From contig CM068583.1 of the NCBI GenBank assembly GCA_035048485.1, positions 64,166,306 to 64,230,305 of the forward strand: DNA of 64,000 bases, written 5' to 3'. Position numbers and translations under genes: made by a program. Positions 47,088 through 64,000 of this stretch are shown piece after piece (the stretch's first letter is position 1; each line of letters begins with the position of its first letter). Origin of the DNA: Pteria penguin (taxonomy: Eukaryota; Mollusca; Bivalvia; Pterioida; Pteriidae). A model generated the notes under the pieces. The model worked only from the letters and a program-made list of their open reading frames with translations, was not told where the DNA came from and made no database searches.

Positions 47088-47640
47088 TTAACCAGGTAGG
47101 AGTTCGAGTTCATTTCCTTCTCTTTCCTGCATGAACCAGGTAGGGGCTTGAGTTCATGTCCTTTCTTTCCTGCGTGAACCAGGTAGGTGTTTGAGTTCCT
47201 GTCCTTTTCTCTCCTGTCTGAACCAAGTAGGTGCTGGAATTCCTTCCTCTCTCCTGCGTGAACCAGGTAGGTGTTCGAGTTCCTGTCCTTCCCTCTCCTG
47301 TCTGAACCAGGTAGGTGCTTGAGTTCCTGTACTCTTTCCTGCGTGAACCAGTTAGGTGCTTGAGTTCCTGTCCTTCTCTATCCTGTCAGAACCAGGCAGG
47401 TGTTTGAGTCCCTGTCATTCCCTCTCCTGTATGAACCACGTAAAGTGCTTGAGTTCCTTGTTCTCTCCTGCGTGAACCAGATAGGAGCTCGAGTTCATTT
47501 CCTTCTCTTTCCTGTATGTACCAGGTAGGGGCTTGGGTTCATGCCCTTCTCTTTCCTGCATGAACCGGGTGTGTGCTTGAATTCACGTCTTTCTCTATCC
47601 TGCGTAAACCAGGTAGGTACTCGAGTTCCTTGGTTCAAGC
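47088..47640. repeat. ~43-bp minisatellite (about 13 copies)
   Basis: gaaccaggtaggtgcttgag then ttcctgtccttctctctcctg recurs every 42-44 bp. It directly abuts the 37-bp array. Confidence 0.9.
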
Positions 47641-50140
47641 AAAGCCGATAAACAGCACTGTCTCCTGCTTATGTAACCGCACCGATAAGCCACACGGTCT
47701 CCTGTCTATTTTGCCGCACCAATCAGCCGCACGTCTCCTGTCTATGTTGCCGCACCAATCAGCTGCACGGTCTCCTGTCTATTTTGCCGCACCATTCAGC
47801 CACATGGTCTCCTGTCTATGTAGCTGCACCAATCAGCCACACGGTCTCCTGTCTATGTTGCCGCACCAATCAGCCGCACGGTCTACTGTCTATGTAACCG
47901 CACCAATAAGCCACACGACCTCCTGTCTATGTAACTACACCAATCAGCCGCACGGTCTCCTGTCTATGTTGCCGCACCAATCAGCCACACGGTCTCCTGT
48001 CTATGTAGCCGCACCAATCAGCCACACGGTCTCCTGTCTATGTTGACGTACCAATCAACCGCACGGTCTCCTGTCTATGTAGCCGCACCAATCAGCCGCA
48101 CGGTCTCCTGTCTATGTAGCCGCACCGATAAGCCACACGGTCTCATGTCTATGTAGCCGCACCTATCAGCCGCACGGTCTCCTGTCTATGTAGCCGCACC
48201 AATCAGCCGCACGGTCTCCTGTCTATGTAGCCGCACCTATCAGCCGCACAGACTTCTGCCTATGTAGCAGCAGCAATAAGCCACACGGTCTCCTGTTTAT
48301 GTAACCGCACCAATCAGCCACATAGTATCCTGTCTATGTAGCCTCACCAATCAGCTACACGGTTTCCTGCCTATGTAGCCGCACCAATAAGCCACACGGC
48401 CTCCTGTATATGTAACCGCACCAATCAGCCACACGGTCTCCTGACTGTGTAGCCGCACCAATCAGCCACACGGTCTCCTGTCTATGTAACCGCACCAATC
48501 AGCCACAGGGCCTCCTGTCTATGTAACTGCACCAATCAGCCACACGGTCTCCTGTCTATGTTGCCGCACCAATCAGCCACACGGTCCCCTGTCCAAGTAA
48601 TCGCATCAATAAGCCACACGGCCTCCTGTCTATGTATTTTTGGTTGGTTGATTGGTGTTTTACGTCGCTTTCAACAATATTTCAGTTATATCGCGACATG
48701 GAAGCAGGAGGTTACCAACCTCTTAAACATAGTGACGCAACCCGGGAATCGAACCCGGATCGTCGGCGCCGCAAGCCAAGTGCTTAACCACTACACCACG
48801 CCTGCCCCCTGTCTATGTAACCGCACCAATCAGCAACACGGTACCCTGCCTATGTAGCCGCACCAATCAGCCACACGGCCTCCTGTCTATGAAACCGCAC
48901 CAATCAGCAACACGGCCTCCTGCCTATGTAGCCCCACCAATCAGCCGCACGGTATCCTGTCTATGTAACCGCACCAATAAGCCACACGGCCTCCTGTCTA
49001 TGTAACCGCACGAATCAGCCGCACGGTCTCCTGTCTGTGTAGCCGCAGCAATAAGCCACACGGCCTCCTGTCTATGTAACCGCAGCCGCACCAATAAGCC
49101 ACACGGTATCCTGTCTATGTAACCGCACTAATCAGCCGCACGGCCTCCTGTCTATGTAGCCGCACCAATCAGACGCACGGTCTCCTGCCTATGTAACCGC
49201 ACCAATCAGTCACACGGCCTCTTGCCTATGTTGCCGCACCAATCAGCCTCACGGCCTGCTGTCTATGTAACCGCACCAATCAGCCACACGGTCTCCTGTC
49301 TATGTAGGCGCACCAATCAGTCACACGGTCTCCTGTTTATGCTGCCGCACCAATCAGCCACATGGTATCCTGCTATGTAGCCGCAGCAATCAGCCACACG
49401 GCCTCCTGCCTATGTAGCCGTACCAATCAGCCACACGGTCTCCTGTCTATGTAGCTGCACCAATCAGCCACACGGTCTCCTATGTTGCCGCACCAATCAG
49501 CAACACGGTACCCTGCCTATGTAGCCGCAACAATCAGCCACACGGCCTCCTGTCTATGTAACCGCACCAATCAGCAACATGGTACCCTACCTATGTAGCC
49601 GCAGCAATCAGCCACACGGCCTCCTGTCTATGTAACCGCAGCAATCAGCCACACGGCCTCCTGTCTATGTAACCGCACCAATCAGCAACATGGTACCCTA
49701 CCTATGTAGCCGCAGCAATCAGCCACACGGCCTCCTGCCTATGTAACCGCACCAATCAGCAACACGGTACCCTGCCTATGTATCCGCACCTATAAGCCAC
49801 ACGGCCTCCTGTCTATGTAGCCGCACCTATAAGCCACACGGCCTCCTGTCTATGTAGCCGCACCTATCAGCCACACGGCTCCTGGCTATGTAATCGCACC
49901 AATCAGCCACACGGTCTCCTGCCTATGTAGCCGCACCAATTAGCCACACGGTCTCCTGCCTATGTAGCCGCACTAATCAGCCACAAGGCCTCCTGTCTAT
50001 GTAACCACACCAATCAGCCACACGGCCTCCTGTCTGTGTAGCCGCACGGTCTCCTGTCTATGTTGCCGCACCAATCAGCCGCACGGTCTCCTGCCTATGT
50101 AGCCGCACCAATTAGCCACACGGTCTCCTGTCTATGTAAT
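47641..50140. repeat. 37-bp satellite array (about 60 copies)
   Basis: The unit gccgcaccaatcagccacac then ggtctcctgtctatgta repeats at 37-bp spacing for 2.5 kb, interrupted only by a SINE at 48637-48808. Variants alternate cacacgg/cgcacgg, tctcc/cctcc and tagcc/taacc/ttgcc. Open frames through it are artefacts. There are no unique spacers, so it is not a CRISPR-like array. Confidence 0.95.
48637..48808 (-). mobile_element. tRNA-derived SINE (type 1), copy 2, inside the 37-bp array
   Basis: Same organisation as 45428-45601: minus-strand A box, B box gggttcgattcccgg, and an (AACC)n tail. It is flanked by the array-derived 11-bp duplication ctgtctatgta (48626-48636 and 48809-48819). Confidence 0.92.
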
Positions 50141-51475
50141 ACTTTCATAAATGCATTAGTTTAGGACTGCCGGGCTTTCGTTTCCGAGTTGTATCGCCAA
50201 GTTAAAAGCTTCCTTATCTGCCTTTCTTCTTCCACTCAAAAAGCACTTTCATAAGAATGGAATATGCAAATAACCGGAGTCAGCACTGCTCAATCATAAA
50301 AGTGGAAGTTTCCTGATCGAAGGTCCTCATGGTTTGTTCAGCCTATAATATATGTACGAAAGGTTTCATGATTTACAGTTCTTGTGATAAAGGGAAAATT
50401 CCATGATTTGTTTTTTTGCAGTAAAGGAAGGCTTCATGCTTACTGATACTTTGAGGTGTACCCACGAATTATTGTCAACTCGGGGAGTCTGCATCAACCC
50501 TGACCAGCTTTATACACATTGTGTTATACTTGTATATGTATTTGATCCAATCCCTCCCATCTTATAGATATTATATGCATGGACTATGTGTTCTCTTCGC
50601 AACGTATTCTAAAAGTAATGAAGACTGTGTCACGTGACATGAGATTTATGAGGACATCATCACGACGTCTACATACCGCCTTCACGAGGATTTTTATTGA
50701 ATGAGAGGTTGTGATGAATGGTGCAATGTTTGTCATCAGGTTGAAACTTAATGTACAGCATGCAGGACGCACGTAAACGCTGTACGCCTTAGGCGCCATT
50801 TTGTTTGATACATTTGTCATTTGTGTAATGTGATTTGAATAAAGTGAGCGCCAGAGAGTTTAGTTGACTGGAAATTGAAAGTTCAAGAAGAAATTTGATG
50901 GTGAATTTTCAATACCTTCAAAAGCCTTTAAAATACACGTGTATTCCTTAAATAGATTAACAATACGGTCAAAGAATCCCTCCGAGACCCTCATAGTACT
51001 ACAGAAGATGTCCACGAAGTCCTCTATTTAAAGACTCTGTATTAACTATAAAAATTCATATAGCCTGCTTCACACACCAAAAACCAATGAACTTTTTTTA
51101 CAAATATTCTTAACTTTATACAAGCGATTCAGAAAACATATAAGGTCGAACGGATTTGGGGGTGGGGCTGGAAACTGGACACTGATAAGTTCCGGGAAGA
51201 AACGCGTGAGAAAGGAAATGACATAATTAAACCTTCATGGTCGGGTTTCTGACCTAATTTCATAATCTATGAGACATGCATCTCATTAAATACATGTCGA
51301 TGTACTTCCTTTAAAGTTTATATTCTTAAGTTATTCTTAACAGATATGTTGTACTATGTTTATACACACTGTCACTGATAAAGCTTACGGTAGGATGTAC
51401 TCTGTAGTTTAATTGAAATGTAACCATGCTAGTCAAATACCCGAACAGCCAAAGATGTATCATTTTACTATTCTG
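50141..51475. other. Intergenic, nothing recognised
   Basis: Mostly unique-looking AT-rich DNA. No supported exon, RNA gene or repeat. Confidence 0.45.
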
Positions 51476-53176
51476 TTTTTAGCTCACCTGAGCCAAAGGC
51501 TCAAGTGAGCTATAGTCATAGTGCGCCGTCCGTCGTCGTCATCGTCCGTCCGTCCGTCCTTAACTTTTTCACATTTTCGACTTCTTCTCTGGAACTACAT
51601 TGCAGATTTGGATCAAACTTTGTATAATGATGTACTCAAGGTCCCCTACTAAAATTGTGTTCGGGATCCAGATTCCCTCAGGGGTGGATCCAGGGCGGTG
51701 CCAAAAGTGCCCAAAACGGTACCCCTCTTCAAACATCTCCTCCAGAACCAGTACATAAATGGGAAAACTAATTGCATTTCAACAATCTATGGGTTATCAA
51801 AAATTCTGTTCGGGTTAAGATCCGTCAAAAAGAAATTTACAATTTGCGCTTTATGACATGTTTCTGGACTTAGTAATTTCAATGCTGAAAAGTGTCATGT
51901 TTTTTAGTTAATTGATATTGATGATTTCTTAATGACTATTTTGATCATAATTGTGGTAAGGAATATTATTGTGAAAGAATTTTGTCAATATCTCAATTTT
52001 TGAATTTTTTATGAATTTTTTAAGACTTCAAAAAAAGGGGGGGGGGATTGGCCATTTTTCACATTTTCAACTTTTTCTGCAAAACTGTTCAAAGGATTTT
52101 AATAAATCTTGGTAGAATAAGTCACTTATGATCCTCTTCAAATTTGGCTGTTTTCGTCCAGACCTCTTAACAGGTGGCGCCACCATAGTCAAAGGTAGGT
52201 CATAAAAGAGTACCCTCCTTTGACAATATTCTTTTTCATACAGGCTGTATACAGAGACAAGCAGAATGCATAGAAATGATCTAGAGGGATGAGTGAAGAC
52301 GTATTGTCATTTTGGTTCCCTTCCAAAATCAAATTTTTTAGAGTTTTTTTTCGACATTTGTTTGGACTTGGTGACTTCAATACAGAAAAGTGTCATATTT
52401 CCTAGTTAATTGATAATGATGATTTCATATGGACCTTTGTGATCATAATTATGGTAAGGAATGTTACTTTGAAAGAATTTTGTCAATATCTCAATTTTTG
52501 GATTTTCTGTGAATTTTTTAAGACTTCCAAATGAGGGTGTATAGGAACAATTCTTCACATTTTTAACTTCTGCTGTTATACCACATGAAAGATTTTAATG
52601 AAACATGGAAGACATGAAGTACTATAGGTCCTCTATCAATTTGGTAAATTTCATCCAAATTGGTCAACAGATAATGCCACCATGTCTAAAAACTAGGTCT
52701 CCTACATATACCACTTGGTAACTGAAATATGGAGAGTAGCGGTTCAAATCAAATTGTGGTCAAAAATTTGTTTTTCATTTCTTTACACATCTAAATAAGT
52801 TTTTAAATGTTTCTCAACACTCAACATATGAAATTAGGCAATTTTAAGTTAGATCTGGACAATATTTGAAACAATCGTTGTTCATGACCCAGACTTGAAA
52901 TCAGTCAACAAAAGGCCCCATCAAAAGAGAATGACTAACTTGTTGCCCTCAATTACATCTTGCAGAGACAAAGCAAATGCTTAATATCAAAATCACCCGA
53001 ATGGATGTACAAAAAAGTGTTGTTTTTTATGCTGGTCTGAAATGAAATTTGACAGATTTTCAACATTTGTGTTGACTTAGTCACAGTAATGCAAAAATAA
53101 ATGAATTCTTCCTTCCTGCATGACTGATCATCTAGATACTCAGGTGAGCCATATAGGCCCACTTGGGCCTCTTGTT
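51476..53176. mobile_element. AGCTCACCTGAGC...GGGCCTCTTGTT element, copy 2
   Basis: It has the same 5' hairpin and 3' end as 28852-31379 but is shorter (about 1.7 kb) because it has fewer internal blocks. From about 52030 to the end it follows the 3' half of copy 1 closely, phrase by phrase (gtggcgccaccatagtcaa, atggagagtagcggttcaaa). Confidence 0.85.
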
Positions 53177-53395
53177 ATTGCTACTTCTCTGGATATTGGG
53201 TCAACGTCAGTTGGGATCTTGATGGGACTATAGGAAATGTCATGTTGTCGGTCCTGTATGAAAGTCAGATCCTCAAATATTCAATAGCAACTATCTTGAA
53301 TTTACTGTCACACCTCTTCTATGGGTTAATTCAATTGATATTGGAACTTACCTGGAATAAAGGGCATGCCATTTGTATATAATATAGTAACATTC

Positions 53396-53755
53396 AGATA
53401 TTTTAATGATGTATTGTCTATAGATTATAAAATAAATTTTGATATGTATGTTCACACAATATATCCTAACGAACTCGACAACAGGTTCTCGTCTCTGTGC
53501 TTCGTACGCAGATCTCCTACTGCATATTGACCTAGACTGTTTACTCACTACTTCACTTTATGGCAAATGTAACGATAATTTTTCTATTGTTGAATTCCAT
53601 ATACACATGTACTTGAATAATTTTCCTTTATCACTTGTACATGGTGTCAACTGATCCGATATGCTAGAGCTTCGTCAGACTATGGTTCTTTCAATTACCG
53701 AGACAAGCTACTGAGTGAAAAAATATCACAACGACACGAAAAGCACGTCTGAAAT
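53396..53755 (+). pseudogene. Reverse-transcriptase fragment (retroelement)
   Basis: RYFNDVLS (53396-53419) sits where a Y-x-D-D catalytic box is expected; the first Asp reads Asn. In other frames follow ASYADLLLHIDLDCLLTTSL and, near 53648-53750, QLIRYARASSDYGSFNYRDK. The A-S-Y-x-D-L...L-I-R-Y-A-R-A order is a common retroelement RT tail in marine invertebrates. At least two frameshifts and stops make it non-functional. Confidence 0.65.
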
Positions 53756-53969
53756 TTTACGTTTGCTATAAAGGCCTTTGTGCTTATCAGATTTCAATGT
53801 CTGACATGTTGACTTCCTTATCTGATTGTTCTCCTTGTTAAACCGTTTACATTGTGATAATATAATATTTTACCATTTTACTGTGTCTTGACCTTTTGCC
53901 GATTTTGACAACGGTTATACCGTTACCACTCGATATGACTACAAGTTCTAATAGTTCGCCTAATCCGCA

Positions 53970-54190
53970 TCACAGCGGATCTAGCTGGTCAGCAGAGGAT
54001 GCTTCATCCATGGCACCTGATCCCATCACGGCGGATCTAACCGGTCAGCAGAGGATGCTTCCTCCGTGGCACCTGATCCCATCACGGCGGATCTAACCGG
54101 TCAGCAGAGGATGCTTCCTCCATGGCACCTGATCCCATCACGGCACAACTAACCGGTCAACAGAGGATGCGTTATCCATGGCACCTAATC
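53970..54190. repeat. 56-bp minisatellite (about 3.5 copies)
   Basis: cggatctaaccggtcagcag, aggatgcttcctccatggca and cctgatcccatcacgg recur at 56-bp spacing. Confidence 0.9.
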
Positions 54191-54607
54191 CCACCTCGGG
54201 TTCTTCCAGGGGTCAAATATCTCAATTTGTCTTGTACAATAGACATTCCTTATTGACTCTCAGCATTTTTATTTGTAAATCGTCGAGTCCTCCAGTTTCC
54301 AAAATCTAAATATCAGACATCTTGAATGCTTCCTCATTGTTTCATGTCTGGAAAGGCAAGTTGGACATGAATGATATTTACAGGGATATCAAAATATTAA
54401 TAACTAAATTGCTGTCTTTCACATGAAGAAACCCATCAGAAGCACGGTTTTCATGTAACTCGGGACTACTTTTGATGTTAAACATCAAAACATTATAGTG
54501 TATATACATCTGTAATCTTATATCTCCAAGTTTGTGAATATAATTTCAAGTTGTGATATCATCTTTACAAAGGAAGATATTTAGGTATCCAAAACAGTGT
54601 GTTCAAC

Positions 54608-54662
54608 ACACGCACGCACACACACACACACCCAGCCACACACACACACACACTCATCCACC

Positions 54663-54705
<43 letters not shown>

Positions 54706-54743
54706 ATCCACCCATACACACACACATACACATACACACACAC
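54608..54743. repeat. (CA)n microsatellite with repeated catccaccca interruptions
   Basis: CA dinucleotides with two copies of actcatccacccatacaca. Frames on either strand are artefacts. Confidence 0.95.
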
Positions 54744-54829
54744 TTGGTCTTGGTACATAGCCTGACCCGTATATAGACTGTAAGAGGGAGAATGGAGCTA
54801 ACGAAAAATAACCGGTGGTTCTATTCAAA

Positions 54830-55910
54830 TTCTCACAATTTCGTTACATGACGTCCATTAGATTTAATGACAATTCTCTCAATCGACAGCCAGAACATTA
54901 ATATTTCGTATACATATTTACTGATATCAACAAATATCATACTACAATCTCACCGAAATCGTCCAGAAACGTGAATGTTTAGGTCACCTTCGTTTTGTCT
55001 ACACTATGGGTCATTCGGAATGTTTCGTTGAAAAGATGTTAGTAAACATTGCATACCTTCTCGTGATCACGGTTCATTAAACTTGCCATTTATCACACTC
55101 ATAGTGTTCCACTTCTCATAAAATGTCAATCGCACTACTTCTGTCCTTTACGTCGCATACATGTAAAAAACCTCGAACGTATTATGGTGGATTAAAAATG
55201 GCGGTGCATACTATGGAAACACCGGTGAAGCATAGAAATCTTCTTCTTCCATTGAAGCGAAGGACCTCGTATAACAATATTGATTATAATAATCGAAATC
55301 TTCCATTTTGTCATAATTTTTAACTTCTTCTCTAATTGTTTCTTAATGCATGTTGAGGTTGTTTTTCCGAGCTTGCCGGAAAGGCCAAAGAAGGTGCGAT
55401 TAATTCAAAGAAAAAGGAGGAGTTACTGGCTCAGTTATGTGGCAAAAGTCACCATGGAACTATACAATACATGAATATAAATAATATACTAGCACATATA
55501 ACGCATTACAAAAATATTTGATTGTAGTGCAATTACGATACCGACTTAGGACGGTCATTTAATTTGACAAAAGCCAAACAAATGGTGTGGTTAACCGGTT
55601 TACGGGCCCACCTTCCCACTCACCGTAACAGCAAAACAATCAAAAGACGTACATTTAAAAATTTATAAATAATTAAATAATACACAACGATTTCGGGAAA
55701 TTTCTGACTTTTGCCATACTCATGGAGTTTTTTTCAACGATCAATCAGAAGGCGGCTTTTATATTAGACACGGCGAGCATGACTGTAACTACGAAGAATC
55801 AAACATGGTTGATGTGGCAGATAATTTGTACAGGATTGTTCGCAAAAGTGACAAGTGGTGTTGACTATGAAATGATACGAATAGAGGAACACTTTGAATC
55901 GAATGTAAAG
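54830..55910. other. Intergenic, nothing recognised
   Basis: Short chance frames only. No 5' exon of the downstream gene can be identified with confidence. Confidence 0.4.
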
Positions 55911-55912
55911 TT

Positions 55913-56014
55913 GTCATTTGTTAACTTTTGATTTTTCTGATCAAAAGTGATCACATGACAACCGGTTGTCACGTGATCACTTTTGATCAGAAAAATCAGA
56001 AGTTATCAGATGAC
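55913..56014. repeat. Loop-free palindrome (34-bp core arms, about 51 bp with mismatches)
   Basis: The centre is between 55963 and 55964 (aaccggtt). 55930-55963 matches the complement of 55964-55997 with a single mismatch, and flanks to 55913 and 56014 remain partly complementary. Confidence 0.9.
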
Positions 56015-56810
56015 ACAATTAATGAACTGTGAACACGAGAAAGCGTGCAACGGGCGCTAAATGGTGTAAGCTGCCCTTCTTGTGGAAAATTCGCTGGACC
56101 CTTGGTGTAGACAAAACGACGGCGTTCTAAATTTCATGTTTTTGAACGATTTCGATGAGGTTAAATTTTGGTATGTATTTATCAATGATATATGTATGTA
56201 TGATATATGTATATGTGGTGAAGATTAATGTTCTGGGTCTTGATTGAGAATTGTGCCGTTAAATTTGATGGGCAAATAATGAAGTCGTGGGAGTTTGATA
56301 AAAAGCTCTAATAAGATTTCGTTAGTTTCCGTCTCTTTCTTACAATCTATTTACGGGTCAGGGGGAAATGTCAAAACGTAGAGATCAAAATGTTACCTCT
56401 ATCCTGTTAATACGGCTACGACATACGTCAAAAGTTTGTTAATGACACTATAACAAAAAATTGAATAGTTAAGTCATAAATTGTAAGAAGTAACGTAAAA
56501 GCAACAAACCTAATTATTTGCTTACCTATCTTGTACACTATGCAAGAAAGTGTGTCCTCTCTCAAGCATGTGATTCTGATTTATGACCTATATTTAATCA
56601 ACACTTATTTACCATTATCCGACGATCAACATCAGACTGAGTTTCAATACTCAGTCATGTACTTTATTTTAAGGATCTAAAACAGAAAATGACAATGATA
56701 AACATATTGCACTTACCTCCAATCTGATCAAAAACGTATTTTCATCCCATTCTCACAGTTATGCGTATCACTGTACTTATAAATAATGCAATGTGGATAA
56801 CCATTTCAGA

Positions 56811-61083
<4,273 letters not shown>

Positions 61084-62172
61084 TGTAACATTTCATTTTA
61101 GTGCGATTGTGTCTTCTGTATTCTTTCAGTGTAGGTGTTTTAAATGGCATTCATCCATTAAATGCCGTATGTCATTGTATAGGAGATAAATTTCGTTTTA
61201 CATATAAATTTGTTCATGTCATTCAATTCAATTTTTAGTTTTATGTATTTTTCCAGCAATTTAGGACAGCAAAGTATAAAATGAGAGAATATTTTTTTTA
61301 CTGAAATTAAACAGAAAATATGGATTCCTTATCTGATTGCATTTTATTACATACATGTAATTAATTAAATTCCCTTGCATAAGCAAGACGTGTCTGAAGC
61401 TTTGAGAAATACTGTTCCACTCTTTTCGTCTCTGTCAACATCCAAATTCAAGTAGACAATCAAAGTTTATGTTTTATATCTCGCAATAGAAAAAAGTGTC
61501 ATTTCTGATTTTCATCAGAAGGCAATGACTCTTCTAAATGGGGTTCAAGCAAAACGAAAGTCATAATTGAATCTTAAAAGGTTATCAGAAACTCGGAGAG
61601 TAAGTTTCATTTCAGTGTCTTTAAAAAGTGTTACGGAATGAAGTCCGGGAAACTCGTTTTCATTAAAGGGCACATTTTAAAAGTGGGTAAATTAGAATGA
61701 AAAGTTGAATAGAAATAAATGGTATCATGTCATAAGAAAGTCACAGACCAAATTTCAACTCAATATCCCAAAACATGATTGAAAAAATCTGATAAAATGG
61801 GTCTTTATCCAGTCACAGATAGACAGGTAGTAATGTCATGTTTCTCAATAGTGGGAAATTGGTTATTCACCTTGTCTTTATTTCTTTGCCCTGATAATTA
61901 GGACAATCCTAGAACGAAATATAAATTCGAATAGTCATGTTTCTATCATGATGAAAAAGCAGATCGCTTAGAATTAATATGCTTAAGTGTAAAACATGCA
62001 TTCTTTACGATGTGTAAATGGCATCTTGTCTCCTGAATTCCTTCTAACTGATATATCGACTTAAGTTAAACCCCGTTACAACTACGAGGGGATGTCAAGA
62101 AAATCATACACAGGGAAATAAATTGCGGCAACAGGTCCTGTATTTTTTCTATCATCATCATCATCATCATCA

Positions 62173-62208
<36 letters not shown>

Positions 62209-62734
62209 TCATCATTAAAGATTCACGTAAATGGGTTCAAATTTCTAAACAAATAATAATCACTGCCGGTGTCATATAGTAAACTTTCTGCATAGTAAAG
62301 TCCCCCCCCCGGAAGATTTACTTTGCAAAAAAGAAAAACCCCTAGCATAGAAAATCTTCCCCTCGGAAGGTTTACTATATAGTAAACTTTCCCCTCAATT
62401 CGGGATGTAAATTACCGATTACTTGCTGAAAGGACAGGTAAATTATCCCCTAGATGTCATTGAAAACTACATAAAAGTCAAAATATAAATAAGTGAGACA
62501 TGGAATCACGGAGCCGACTTTGGGCGCACACTCATAAAGTAGATAGTGTAGTAATTTAGATCACCAGTGCACTGAACACTTCTACTTATCGTTAACACCC
62601 AAAGAGCTGCAGAAAACGAGTCTCCTCACTGTCAGAAGATAACGCAAACCAAGGGCCGTGTAAATCATCTTGGAAACGGAAAAAAAGATACTGACTTATT
62701 GATCAAAATCAGAAGAGTTTGCATGGGTGCTAAC
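61084..62734. other. 3' flank of the claudin-like gene, no gene recognised
   Basis: It contains an (ATC)n-(GTC)n microsatellite at 62151-62215, and a stretch (62280-62400) where agtaaact/agtttact-type strings recur in both orientations. No clear polyadenylation hexamer was found near the stop codon. Confidence 0.4.
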
Positions 62735-64000
62735 AAGGCCAGCAGACACCATCACACATGGAGATAACTCGCAAATCACGGAATACAAAGCCATCGGACA
62801 CCAACACATACGGAGAGAACTCGCAAATCACGGAATGCAAGGACATCGGACACCAGCACATACGGACATAACTAAAAAGTCACGGATTTCAAGGTCATCG
62901 GACACAATCACATGCGGACATAACTCACAAATAATGGAATGCAAGGCCATCGGACGCCATCCCATACGGACATAACTCACAAATCATGGAATACAAGGCC
63001 ATCGGACACCATCAAATACGAGCATAACTCATAAATCACGGAATGCAAGGACATCGAACATCATCACATACGGACATAACTCGCAAATCACGGAATGCAA
63101 CGACATCGGACACCATCACATACGGTCATAACTCAGAAATCACGGAATACAATGCCATCAGACACCATCACATACAGACATAACTCACAAATCCCGGAAT
63201 ACAAGGTCTTCGGACACCATCACATACGGACATAACTCACAGATCACGGAATACAAGGCCATCAGACACCGTCATATACGGTCATAAATCACAGAATACA
63301 AGGCCATTGGACACCATCATATACCGACATAGCTCACAAATAACGGAATACAAGGCCATCGGACACCATCACATACGGACATAACTCACAAATCACGGAA
63401 TACAAGGTCAGCGGACCCCATCACATACGGGCATAACTCACAAATCACCGAATGCAAGGCCATCGGACACCATCACATACGGACATATCTCACAAACACT
63501 GAATGCAAGGCCATCGGACACCATCACATACGGACATAACTCACAAATCAAGGAATACAAGGCCATCGGACACCATCATATACGGACATAACTCACAAAT
63601 CAAGGAATACAAGGCCATCGAACACCATCACATACGGGCATAACTCATAAAACACGGAATGCAAGGACATCGGACACCATTACATACGGACATAACTCAC
63701 AAATCACGGAATACAAGACCATCGGACAACATTACATACGGACATAACTCACAAATCACGGAATACAAGTCCAAGGCCATCGGACACCATCACATACGGA
63801 CATAACTCACAAATCACGAAATACAAGGCCATCGGACACTATCACATACGGACAAAACTCACAAATCACGGAATGCAAGGCCATCGGACACCATTACATA
63901 CGAACATAACTCACAATTAACGGAATACAAGGCCATCGGATACCATCACATACGGGCATAACTCACAAATCACGGAATGCAAGGACATCGGACACCATCA
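62735..64000. repeat. 52-bp satellite array (about 24 copies), open at the right edge
   Basis: The unit cacatacggacataactcac, aaatcacggaatacaaggcc and atcggacaccat repeats at 52-bp spacing and continues beyond the window. Early copies are less regular than later ones. Confidence 0.95.

Noticed and set aside
47573..48857. Frames with a SAARSPVYVAAPI-type repeat, and a CRISPR-like appearance
   Set aside because: The units are contiguous 37-bp satellite without unique spacers, and the context is eukaryotic.
54553..54828. His/Thr-rich and Cys/Val-rich frames
   Set aside because: Produced by the (CA)n microsatellite on the two strands.

Overview
The window is AT-rich metazoan nuclear DNA with long introns, GT-AG splice sites, many tandem arrays and many small transposable elements. 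Several dispersed repeats are types I associate with molluscs: a pair beginning with an AGCTCACCTGAGC hairpin and ending GGGCCTCTTGTT, and one beginning with a TATACCCCCC/GGGGGGTATA hairpin followed by a CTGTCTGTC tract. A bivalve mollusc is my best guess. That is an inference; no taxon was searched.

Positions 1-34137 (+ strand) hold the 3' portion of one large gene, the homologue of PDCD11/RRP5, a U3-associated ribosome-biogenesis protein. I can place 22 coding exons (1827-34137, 3096 nt, 1031 residues plus stop) whose splice phases agree throughout. They encode the last several S1 RNA-binding repeats, a Lys/Ser/acidic linker, and the C-terminal HAT/TPR-like repeats to the stop at 34137. The N-terminal S1 repeats lie left of the window. 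The introns are filled with minisatellites, terminal-inverted-repeat (TIR) elements, a LINE fragment and palindromes.

Positions 34138-56800 are intergenic and repeat-dominated. They contain tRNA-derived SINEs, TIR elements, a broken Mutator-like transposase fragment, a 43-bp array that runs into a 2.5-kb array of 37-bp units, a second copy of the AGCTCACCTGAGC element, and a broken reverse-transcriptase fragment. Positions 56811-61083 (+) carry a complete four-exon claudin/PMP22-like tetraspan gene (266 aa). Its long second intron holds a SINE, a (TA)n tract, a tRNA-like sequence, and a Penelope-like element remnant with a GIY-YIG endonuclease and what reads as a hammerhead ribozyme. Positions 62735-64000 are a 52-bp array that runs off the right edge.

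The most unusual pattern is that three PDCD11 exon-intron junctions (donor at 2727/2728, acceptor at 19836/19837, donor at 32025/32026) sit at the edge of, or inside, a tandem array whose unit includes junction sequence. At 19837 the 42-bp unit keeps both the acceptor and the reading frame, so up to four alternative in-frame acceptors exist. The second notable item is the hammerhead-like motif at 59395-59440. The third is a set of near-perfect hairpins; one of them is flanked by an 11-bp direct repeat and another lies inside a SINE.
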